A DNA stretch of 64,000 bases from Acidimicrobiales bacterium (GTDB taxonomy: Bacteria > Actinomycetota > Acidimicrobiia > Acidimicrobiales > SKKL01), in assembly GCA_034521975.1 (NCBI GenBank), contig JAXHLR010000008.1, positions 62,001 through 126,000 of the forward strand, written 5' to 3'. Every line of letters begins with the position of its first letter. Position 1 is the first letter of the stretch. The notes under the pieces are model-generated. The model was not told where the DNA came from. It worked only from the letters and a program-made list of their open reading frames with translations, and made no database searches. Position numbers and translations under genes: made by a program. Below are positions 19,766-28,763 of this stretch, piece by piece.

Positions 19766-21511
19766 GTGAACTACTCATCGACCACGGGTCGCCGAGCGCG
19801 ACTCTGGAGGGCACTGGCTGTCCTGCTGGCACTCGGTCTCGTCGCTGCCGCCTGCGGCAACGACGACGATTCGGCTGAGGAGCCCGACACCACCGATCCG
19901 GACACCACCGAGACCACCACCGACGACGAAGCCGCGCCCGAGGGCCCCGAGATCACCCCGGGCGGCAGCATCACCGTCGGCCTCGAGGACGAGCAGAACA
20001 ACTGGCTGCCCAGCGTCGGCTCCTTCGCCAACGCCGGCACCATGGCGGCTCGTGCCGTGTACGACCCGATCGCCGCTCGCGGCGAGGACGGCCAGATCTA
20101 CCCCTACCTGGCCGAGTCGATCGAGCCCAACGACGAGCTCGACGAGTGGACCGTCACCCTGCGCGAGGACATCCAGTTCCACGACGGCACCGACCTCACC
20201 GCCGAGGTGATGAAGACCATCTTCGACGACTACCTCACCGTCGAGGACGCGGTCACCGCGGGAAGCTTGTCCGATGTCGACGAGGTCAGAGTCGACGACG
20301 AGCTCACCTACACCTATGTGTTGAACCAGGCCGTCGCCTCGTTCCCCGACCTGTTGTACGGGTCGGTCGGCTGGCCGTTCTCGGTCGAGGCCTGTGAGGC
20401 CGCCGGCGGTCGCGACGGCGACTGCGGCGAGCAGATGGTCGGCACCGGACCGTTCGTGTTCGAGAGCTGGATCCGCGACGGTGACCTCACCCTCAGCCGC
20501 AACCCCGACTACTGGCGGGTCGACGCCAACGGCGAACAGCTGCCCTACCTCGACGAGCTGGTGTTCCAGTCGATCCCCGACGAGGACGCCCGGGTCAACT
20601 CGGTCGCCTCGGGAAGCATCAGCGTCGGCCAGACCCTGCGCCAGAGCTCGGTGCGGGCCGCCCGCGATCTCGACGGTGTGGCCACCTACGAGGCCATCGG
20701 AAACAACGGCGGTGGGTCGATCTTCAACACCGCGATCCCCCCGACCGACGACGTGCGGGTCCGCCGTGGCCTCACCCACGCCATCAACCAGGACGATCTG
20801 ATCGAGGTCTTGGGCGGCACCGACATCACGCCACCCCAGACCCAGTTCTTCAGCCCCGACTCGCCCTGGTACTCCTCCGCGGTCGAGGAGGTCTGGCCAA
20901 CCTACGACCCCGACCAAGCCGCCGAGCACCTCGACGAGTACATCAACGACCCCGAACGCTCCGACGGTCGCAACGTGGGCGACCCGATCGAGGTCGACTT
21001 CTACTGCCCGCCCGACCCGACACTGCTCGACGTGGCCCAGGCCTACCAGAGCTTCTGGCAAGCGGTCGGGGTCGATGTCAACCTCATCTCGCTCGACCAG
21101 CCCACCCACATCCAGAACGCGATCTCGGGTGACTACATGATCAACTGCTGGCGTGCGGGCGGCCAGTCGGACCCCTACATCACGCTGTCCAACGCGTTCA
21201 GCGACCCCGAGACCAACCCGCTCAACTTCACCAACTACGGAAGCGAGACCATCGACGAGAACCTGGAGATCCTGCGCACCAGCACCGACTTCGACGTCCG
21301 CTACGCGGCGGTCGAAGACATCATGTTCGAGCTGGCCGAGCAGCTCCCCCAGATCTGGACCGGGGGCACCGCCACGTCGATCTTCGCCATCGACGAGGTG
21401 CAAGGGCTCGACTCGTGGACGATCCCCGGCCCCGACCGGGCACCGCTGGTGAACGGCGACGGCGTCATCAACGCGACGACGTTTTTCGCCGAGGTCTGGC
21501 TCCAGCAGTAG
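19766..21511 (+). CDS. ABC transporter solute-binding lipoprotein (peptide/opine/nickel family 5), copy 1
   Basis: 581-residue extracytoplasmic binding protein. The signal sequence ends in a lipobox (LVAAACG) and is followed by a long Asp/Thr/Glu linker (DDDSAEEPDTTDPDTTETTT). The SBP_bac_5 fold is shown by YDPIAARGEDGQIYPYLAESI, LREDIQFHDGTDLTAEVMK and FESWIRDGDLTLSRNPDYW. It starts at a GTG after GGGGGAAT. It is the first gene of a cassette with an identical second copy and two permeases. Ligand could be oligopeptides or similar; not determinable. Confidence 0.93.
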   Translation: MNYSSTTGRRARLWRALAVLLALGLVAAACGNDDDSAEEPDTTDPDTTETTTDDEAAPEGPEITPGGSITVGLEDEQNNWLPSVGSFANAGTMAARAVYDPIAARGEDGQIYPYLAESIEPNDELDEWTVTLREDIQFHDGTDLTAEVMKTIFDDYLTVEDAVTAGSLSDVDEVRVDDELTYTYVLNQAVASFPDLLYGSVGWPFSVEACEAAGGRDGDCGEQMVGTGPFVFESWIRDGDLTLSRNPDYWRVDANGEQLPYLDELVFQSIPDEDARVNSVASGSISVGQTLRQSSVRAARDLDGVATYEAIGNNGGGSIFNTAIPPTDDVRVRRGLTHAINQDDLIEVLGGTDITPPQTQFFSPDSPWYSSAVEEVWPTYDPDQAAEHLDEYINDPERSDGRNVGDPIEVDFYCPPDPTLLDVAQAYQSFWQAVGVDVNLISLDQPTHIQNAISGDYMINCWRAGGQSDPYITLSNAFSDPETNPLNFTNYGSETIDENLEILRTSTDFDVRYAAVEDIMFELAEQLPQIWTGGTATSIFAIDEVQGLDSWTIPGPDRAPLVNGDGVINATTFFAEVWLQQ

Positions 21512-21528
21512 CACGCAGTGCACGCCCT

Positions 21529-21558
21529 GGTTCCGGATGGTGAGCACCATCCGGAACC
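21529..21558 (+). repeat. Perfect inverted repeat downstream of binding-protein copy 1
   Basis: Perfect 14-bp arms GGTTCCGGATGGTG / CACCATCCGGAACC separated by AG, 17 bases after the stop of copy 1. No T-tract follows. Half-arm copies (CCCGGATGGTG near 21576, CATCCATCCGGAC near 21609) follow in the same intergenic region. It may protect the 3' end of the upstream message or attenuate read-through. Confidence 0.8.
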
Positions 21559-21727
21559 AGCGCACTCGCACCGTTCCCGGATGGTGCTGACCCGATCAGG
21601 GATCCAGCATCCATCCGGACGGCACACACAGGGTGGGAACTGAACGGTGGACAGATACTCGGCCTGTGTGGGCCACCGGCATCCGCCGGGCCGACACCAC
21701 ACCTCACCCCTGGAGGGAATCACACAC

Positions 21728-23473
21728 GTGAACTACTCATCGACCACGGGTCGCCGAGCGCGACTCTGGAGGGCACTGGCTGTCCTGCTGGCACTCGGTC
21801 TCGTCGCTGCCGCCTGCGGCAACGACGACGATTCGGCTGAGGAGCCCGACACCACCGATCCGGACACCACCGAGACCACCACCGACGACGAAGCCGCGCC
21901 CGAGGGCCCCGAGATCACCCCGGGCGGCAGCATCACCGTCGGCCTCGAGGACGAGCAGAACAACTGGCTGCCCAGCGTCGGCTCCTTCGCCAACGCCGGC
22001 ACCATGGCGGCTCGTGCCGTGTACGACCCGATCGCCGCTCGCGGCGAGGACGGCCAGATCTACCCCTACCTGGCCGAGTCGATCGAGCCCAACGACGAGC
22101 TCGACGAGTGGACCGTCACCCTGCGCGAGGACATCCAGTTCCACGACGGCACCGACCTCACCGCCGAGGTGATGAAGACCATCTTCGACGACTACCTCAC
22201 CGTCGAGGACGCGGTCACCGCGGGAAGCTTGTCCGATGTCGACGAGGTCAGAGTCGACGACGAGCTCACCTACACCTATGTGTTGAACCAGGCCGTCGCC
22301 TCGTTCCCCGACCTGTTGTACGGGTCGGTCGGCTGGCCGTTCTCGGTCGAGGCCTGTGAGGCCGCCGGCGGTCGCGACGGCGACTGCGGCGAGCAGATGG
22401 TCGGCACCGGACCGTTCGTGTTCGAGAGCTGGATCCGCGACGGTGACCTCACCCTCAGCCGCAACCCCGACTACTGGCGGGTCGACGCCAACGGCGAACA
22501 GCTGCCCTACCTCGACGAGCTGGTGTTCCAGTCGATCCCCGACGAGGACGCCCGGGTCAACTCGGTCGCCTCGGGAAGCATCAGCGTCGGCCAGACCCTG
22601 CGCCAGAGCTCGGTGCGGGCCGCCCGCGATCTCGACGGTGTGGCCACCTACGAGGCCATCGGAAACAACGGCGGTGGGTCGATCTTCAACACCGCGATCC
22701 CCCCGACCGACGACGTGCGGGTCCGCCGTGGCCTCACCCACGCCATCAACCAGGACGATCTGATCGAGGTCTTGGGCGGCACCGACATCACGCCACCCCA
22801 GACCCAGTTCTTCAGCCCCGACTCGCCCTGGTACTCCTCCGCGGTCGAGGAGGTCTGGCCAACCTACGACCCCGACCAAGCCGCCGAGCACCTCGACGAG
22901 TACATCAACGACCCCGAACGCTCCGACGGTCGCAACGTGGGCGACCCGATCGAGGTCGACTTCTACTGCCCGCCCGACCCGACACTGCTCGACGTGGCCC
23001 AGGCCTACCAGAGCTTCTGGCAAGCGGTCGGGGTCGATGTCAACCTCATCTCGCTCGACCAGCCCACCCACATCCAGAACGCGATCTCGGGTGACTACAT
23101 GATCAACTGCTGGCGTGCGGGCGGCCAGTCGGACCCCTACATCACGCTGTCCAACGCGTTCAGCGACCCCGAGACCAACCCGCTCAACTTCACCAACTAC
23201 GGAAGCGAGACCATCGACGAGAACCTGGAGATCCTGCGCACCAGCACCGACTTCGACGTCCGCTACGCGGCGGTCGAAGACATCATGTTCGAGCTGGCCG
23301 AGCAGCTCCCCCAGATCTGGACCGGGGGCACCGCCACGTCGATCTTCGCCATCGACGAGGTGCAAGGGCTCGACTCGTGGACGATCCCCGGCCCGGACCG
23401 GGCACCGCTGGTGAACGGCGACGGTGTCATCAACGCGACGACGTTTTTCGCCGAGGTCTGGCTCCAGCAGTAG
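21728..23473 (+). CDS. ABC transporter solute-binding lipoprotein (family 5), copy 2, identical protein
   Basis: Encodes the same 581 residues as the gene 1962 bp upstream, with the same GTG start and lipobox. I find only two base differences, both silent and both near the 3' end: GGC-CCC versus GGC-CCG before Asp, and GGC versus GGT before Val. Similarity stops about 13 bases before the start and at the stop codon; flanking DNA is unrelated. The perfect coding match with unrelated flanks points to gene conversion or very recent copying. The next gene is the first permease. Confidence 0.93.
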   Translation: MNYSSTTGRRARLWRALAVLLALGLVAAACGNDDDSAEEPDTTDPDTTETTTDDEAAPEGPEITPGGSITVGLEDEQNNWLPSVGSFANAGTMAARAVYDPIAARGEDGQIYPYLAESIEPNDELDEWTVTLREDIQFHDGTDLTAEVMKTIFDDYLTVEDAVTAGSLSDVDEVRVDDELTYTYVLNQAVASFPDLLYGSVGWPFSVEACEAAGGRDGDCGEQMVGTGPFVFESWIRDGDLTLSRNPDYWRVDANGEQLPYLDELVFQSIPDEDARVNSVASGSISVGQTLRQSSVRAARDLDGVATYEAIGNNGGGSIFNTAIPPTDDVRVRRGLTHAINQDDLIEVLGGTDITPPQTQFFSPDSPWYSSAVEEVWPTYDPDQAAEHLDEYINDPERSDGRNVGDPIEVDFYCPPDPTLLDVAQAYQSFWQAVGVDVNLISLDQPTHIQNAISGDYMINCWRAGGQSDPYITLSNAFSDPETNPLNFTNYGSETIDENLEILRTSTDFDVRYAAVEDIMFELAEQLPQIWTGGTATSIFAIDEVQGLDSWTIPGPDRAPLVNGDGVINATTFFAEVWLQQ

Positions 23474-23529
23474 TCTCGTGCTGCTCGCTGCACGACAGCT
23501 GCGCAGCAACCACTCGTATCTGACCGTTC

Positions 23530-23566
23530 GATCCGGGGGGCCGGCCGACCGCCGACCTCCCGGATC
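23530..23566 (+). repeat. Hairpin between binding-protein copy 2 and the permease gene
   Basis: GATCCGGGGGG (23530-23540) pairs with CCTCCCGGATC (23556-23566), 11 bp with one G-T wobble and a 15-base loop. Like the hairpin after copy 1 it contains a CCGGAT core and lacks a T-tract. Its place between binding protein and permease fits the partial-attenuation or mRNA-stabiliser elements known from other binding-protein operons. Confidence 0.65.
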
Positions 23567-23641
23567 GACACCACCGTCCGAACAGCACGCTCGCGCTGCG
23601 ACCAGCAGCGCCACGAACCACAACACCGGGGGGCGACACAC

Positions 23642-24604
23642 ATGCTGGAACTGATCGGGAGACGGGCGCTCGGCCTGGTCCCGGTGATCGTTGCGGCCTC
23701 GATCATCACCTTCGTGATGCTCAGCCTGCTCCCTGGCGATTCGGTGATCGCCGACCTGCCACCCGACTTCACCCAGGAACAGCTCGACGCCCGGCGGGCC
23801 GAGCTCGGCCTCGACGACCCACTCCACATCCGCTACGTCGACTGGATCACCGGGGCGGTCCAGGGGGACCTGGGCCGATCGGCCATCACCAACGAGCGGG
23901 TCAGCCAGCTCATCACCGAGCGGTTCCCGGTCACGCTCCAGATCATGCTGATGACCATGGTCCTGGCCCTGCTCTTCTCCATCCCGCTCGGCGTGTTCAC
24001 CGCTTATCGAGCGGGCTCCTACTTCGACCGAGCCGTCAGCGCCATCACCTTCGGACTGCTGTCGATCCCCAACTTCGTGCTGGCGCTCCTGTTGATCATC
24101 CTCGTGGCCGTCGAGCTCGGATGGCTGCCGGCCACCGGGTGGACGCGCTTCACCGACGACCCGGTCGGAAGCCTCCGCAGCGGTCTGTTGCCCGCGCTGA
24201 CCTTGGCTGTGGCCATCGTGGCGGTGCTGACCCGCCTCCTGCGCACCGACATGATCTCGACCCTGCAGGACGACCACGTGGTGCTGGCCAAGTCCAAGGG
24301 GCTTCCCACCTCACAGATCCTGTTCCGCCACGCCCTGCGACCCTCGTCGTTCTCGCTCATGACGGTGCTCGGCCTCCAGATGGCTGCACTGCTGAGCGGG
24401 GTCGTGGTGATCGAGGAGATCTTCGCGCTACCGGGCCTGGGCCGGCGCCTGTTCGCGGCGGTCAACCAGCGCGACTTCATGGTGGTGCAGGGCCTGGTCC
24501 TGTTGCTCGCCGTGATCTATGTGCTCGTGAACTTCATCGTCGACATGCTCTATTCGTTCCTTGACCCGAGGATCCGCCATGGATACGCCAGATCGAACCA
24601 ATAG
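23642..24604 (+). CDS. ABC transporter permease, DppB/OppB type
   Basis: 320-residue inner-membrane permease with the DppB layout: N-terminal helix (RALGLVPVIVAASIITFVML), periplasmic segment, then five helices. The EAA loop that docks the ATPase is LAKSKGLPTSQILFRHALRP. It starts at an ATG after GGGGGG. It pairs with the DppC-type permease overlapping its 3' end. No ATPase gene is next to the cassette. Confidence 0.93.
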   Translation: MLELIGRRALGLVPVIVAASIITFVMLSLLPGDSVIADLPPDFTQEQLDARRAELGLDDPLHIRYVDWITGAVQGDLGRSAITNERVSQLITERFPVTLQIMLMTMVLALLFSIPLGVFTAYRAGSYFDRAVSAITFGLLSIPNFVLALLLIILVAVELGWLPATGWTRFTDDPVGSLRSGLLPALTLAVAIVAVLTRLLRTDMISTLQDDHVVLAKSKGLPTSQILFRHALRPSSFSLMTVLGLQMAALLSGVVVIEEIFALPGLGRRLFAAVNQRDFMVVQGLVLLLAVIYVLVNFIVDMLYSFLDPRIRHGYARSNQ

Positions 24605-25532
24605 CACCGCTGCTGGTGGCGACAACCTGAGCGCCGAGCCCGGTGGCCTCTCCACGCTGCCCCTCGAAGACATCGGTGTCGACCCCGAGGCCGACATCAA
24701 GCACCAGAAGAAGGGCAAGTTCGGCGTTCTCTTCGCCTTCAGCCTGTTCTGGCTGGTGTTGATCCTCATCTTCGCGGTGTTCGCCGACATCCTTCCCATC
24801 CCCGACCCCAACTTCCAGGACATCGGGGCCAACCGCACCCCACCGCTCACCGACGGTTACTTCCTCGGTACCGACAACCTCGGCCGCGACATGTTCTCCC
24901 GCATCGTGCACGGCGCGCGGGTGTCGGTGGTGATCAGCGTCACGGCGGTGGCGGCCGGCATGATCTTCGGCGGCATGCTCGGCCTGACCGCCGGCTACCT
25001 GCGGGGGCGCTACGAGTCGCTCGTCATGGGCATGGTCAACACGCTGCTGGCCTTCCCCGGCCTGGTGCTGCTGCTGGCTCTGGTCGCGCTGATGGGCCAG
25101 AACCTGCTCGCGGTCACCGCTGCGGTGGCGTTCCTATCGATCCCGACCTACACCCGTGTCGCCCGGGCCACGACCCTCGCCGTCTCCCAGCGTGAGTACG
25201 TCCTGGCGTCCAAGGCGCTGGGGGCCAAGCGCAGGCGGATCCTGATGCGAGAGATCGCTCCCAACGTGGCGCTTCCCGTCGCCGCGTTCGGTCTCATCGC
25301 GCTGGGGACCATCATCGTGCTCGAGGGCACGCTGGCGTTCCTCGGCCTCTCGGTCCAGGCGCCCCAGGCCACCTGGGGGTCGATGATCTTCCAGGGCCGT
25401 CGCTACTTCAGCGAGGGCGACTACTTCCTGACCCTCATCCCGGCCGCCGTGCTGTTCTTCACCGTGTTCTCGCTCAACTACGTGGGCGACGCCATGCGCA
25501 ACCGCCTCGACGTGCGCGAAGCCCAGCTCTGA
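24579..25532 (+). CDS. ABC transporter permease, DppC/OppC type
   Basis: 317-residue permease. A long polar N-terminal tail (about 50 residues) precedes the first helix VLFAFSLFWLVLILIFAVFA. The family motif FLGTDNLGRDMFSRIVHGAR follows, and the EAA loop is LASKALGAKRRRILMREIAPN. The ATG at 24579 was chosen over an upstream TTG because GAGGA lies six bases before it. It overlaps the upstream permease gene by 26 bases. A strong terminator follows, ending the cassette without ATPase genes. Confidence 0.93.
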   Translation: MDTPDRTNSTAAGGDNLSAEPGGLSTLPLEDIGVDPEADIKHQKKGKFGVLFAFSLFWLVLILIFAVFADILPIPDPNFQDIGANRTPPLTDGYFLGTDNLGRDMFSRIVHGARVSVVISVTAVAAGMIFGGMLGLTAGYLRGRYESLVMGMVNTLLAFPGLVLLLALVALMGQNLLAVTAAVAFLSIPTYTRVARATTLAVSQREYVLASKALGAKRRRILMREIAPNVALPVAAFGLIALGTIIVLEGTLAFLGLSVQAPQATWGSMIFQGRRYFSEGDYFLTLIPAAVLFFTVFSLNYVGDAMRNRLDVREAQL

Positions 25533-25562
25533 CCGCACCGATCCCTTGGGGGGGAACCGACT

Positions 25563-25586
25563 GTGGGGGCGCTTCGGCGCCCCCAC
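25563..25586. terminator. Terminator hairpin with TTCG loop
   Basis: GTGGGGGCGC (25563-25572), TTCG loop, GCGCCCCCAC (25577-25586): a perfect 10-bp stem between the stop of the dppC-type gene and the stop of the convergent NUDIX gene. It can serve both strands. Confidence 0.8.
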
Positions 25587-25592
25587 GTCGCG

Positions 25593-26363
25593 TCACGGGC
25601 GCGAACGATGCCGGTCGGTTCGGGTCACCAGCGCGAGGAACTGGCGCAACATCGACGCGGTGGCGCCCCACACCGTGTCGCCGTGCAGGTCGAAAAACCA
25701 CAGGGGCTGCTCGTCCTCACCGCGCCGCCAGACCTCCTCACGATACACCTCGTCGCTCAGCAGCTCGGCGAGGGCGACGTGGCGGATCTCCTCGACCTCA
25801 CGCGGATCGGGTTCGACGTCGGGGAGACCGGGAAGGAGCCCGACATAGGGCATGATCATGGAGCGGCTGGTGATGGTCTGGAGCGGCTCGAGGCGCCCGA
25901 CGATCTCGACGGTCTCGGGGCGGATGCTGACCTCCTCGTAGGCCTCGCGGAGCGCGGTGGCGACGAGGTCGGGGTCGTAGGCCTCGGCTCGACCACCGGG
26001 GAAGCTGACCTCTCCCCCGTGCGCGCGAAGGCTCCAGGACCGCCGGGTGAGCAGCACGTGGGGCTCACCGGCATGTTCGTAGACCGCGACGAGCACCGCC
26101 GACGGCCGTTCGGGGGGTGCGCCGTCGACCAGCAGGGTGGGATGCAAGTCGCGGCGCAGGGTGTCGGCCAGGTTGGCCCGCACCTCGTCGAGGGTGGGGT
26201 GGCGCCGTTCCGGCGGCAGGTCGTGCCACGGCGGTGGGTCACCGAGGCGCCAGTCCGGTGGCCGAGGGATGCGTTGGGGTCCGCCCCGGATGAGGTCGGG
26301 GGCTCCTGGCCGGCGATCGTCGAACGGCGAGGCGACCGGATGGTCGTTCGGGCCGTCACCCAC
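25593..26363 (-). CDS. NUDIX hydrolase, CoA pyrophosphatase type
   Basis: 256-residue NUDIX enzyme. The CoA-specific signature LLTRRSWSLRAHGGEVSFPGG directly precedes the NUDIX box GGRAEAYDPDLVATALREAYEEVSI, which has the metal-binding REAYEE. This combination identifies the NudL/CoAse group, which hydrolyses CoA or acyl-CoA to 4'-phosphopantetheine and ADP. A Pro/Arg-rich N-terminal extension of about 75 residues precedes the domain. The start is a GTG at 26363, four bases after the stop of a small upstream gene, so the two are probably coupled. Confidence 0.88.
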   Translation of the reverse strand: MGDGPNDHPVASPFDDRRPGAPDLIRGGPQRIPRPPDWRLGDPPPWHDLPPERRHPTLDEVRANLADTLRRDLHPTLLVDGAPPERPSAVLVAVYEHAGEPHVLLTRRSWSLRAHGGEVSFPGGRAEAYDPDLVATALREAYEEVSIRPETVEIVGRLEPLQTITSRSMIMPYVGLLPGLPDVEPDPREVEEIRHVALAELLSDEVYREEVWRRGEDEQPLWFFDLHGDTVWGATASMLRQFLALVTRTDRHRSRP

Positions 26364-26366
26364 GTG

Positions 26367-26546
26367 TCAGGTCCCGGTACCGGCACCGGGGTCGGTGATC
26401 GAGGCGGGGTTGGCCAGGTGTTCGAGCGTCTCGCGCATGCCAGCGGTCTTGAGGTCGGCCATGATCCGGCCGGGGGTGTCGTCGCCCCGCTCCCACCGCA
26501 TCCAGATGTCGAGCAGCTTCGCGGGTTCGGGCGGTGGTCGATCCAT
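26367..26546 (-). CDS. Conserved 59-residue protein
   Basis: Small gene reading MDRPPPEPAKLLDIWMRW, then ERGDDTPGRIMADLKTAGMRE. The LLDIWMRWERGDDTPGRxMADLKTAGM core looks like a conserved actinobacterial small protein, though I cannot name it. It is amphipathic and has no signal or membrane helix. The stop lies four bases before the GTG of the NUDIX gene, suggesting co-translation. Codon use is like that of the neighbours. Confidence 0.7.
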   Translation of the reverse strand: MDRPPPEPAKLLDIWMRWERGDDTPGRIMADLKTAGMRETLEHLANPASITDPGAGTGT

Positions 26547-26575
26547 GCTTCGATCCTACCGGCGTCGCCGACGCG

Positions 26576-26604
26576 AAAAGGCCGGTCCGACAGGACCGGC
26601 CCCT
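26576..26604 (-). terminator. groEL terminator
   Basis: On the minus strand GGCCGGTCC-TGTC-GGACCGGCC is followed directly by TTTT. A perfect 9-bp stem with tetraloop and T-run, 29-57 bases after the groEL stop, is a textbook intrinsic terminator. Confidence 0.88.
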
Positions 26605-26632
26605 TCGTACTGCACCATCCTGTGAGGGACGG

Positions 26633-28566
<1,934 letters not shown>

Positions 28567-28586
28567 TCATCGCCTCCGTGGGGCAC

Positions 28587-28613
28587 TTAGCAGTCTCACC
28601 TATCGAGTGCCAA
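28587..28613 (-). promoter_or_regulatory. CIRCE operator (HrcA site) of groES
   Basis: TTAGCAGTC-N9-GAGTGCCAA, one mismatch per arm from the CIRCE consensus TTAGCACTC-N9-GAGTGCTAA, with the exact 9-base spacer, 21-47 bases upstream of the groES start. CIRCE is bound by the heat-shock repressor HrcA. Confidence 0.85.
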
Positions 28614-28642
28614 CCGTACTCCGTTGGCACTCTCGATGGCAA
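28613..28642 (-). promoter_or_regulatory. Predicted groES promoter
   Basis: On the minus strand, -35 TTGCCA (28637-28642), an 18-base spacer and -10 TACGGT (28613-28618). The expected transcription start falls inside the CIRCE operator, the normal arrangement for HrcA repression. Confidence 0.55.
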
Positions 28643-28650
28643 GCTGCCAG
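28624..28650 (-). promoter_or_regulatory. Possible second, degenerate CIRCE
   Basis: TTGGCACTC-N9-AGCTGCCAG: the first arm is nearly consensus and the second keeps TGCCAG. It also forms an inverted repeat with the downstream arm of the first CIRCE (GAGTGCCAAC-N8-GTTGGCACTC). Tandem CIRCE elements are known in actinobacterial groES promoters. Confidence 0.4.
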
Positions 28651-28763
28651 CACGAGAAACCTGTTCGAGGCCTCCACCACAGCCGATCACCGACGCCGAC
28701 TGCCCCACCCTGCGCCCAGGCAAGGGTAGGGACAGCCGGCCGGCAACGCCAACGGCGCTCCCC

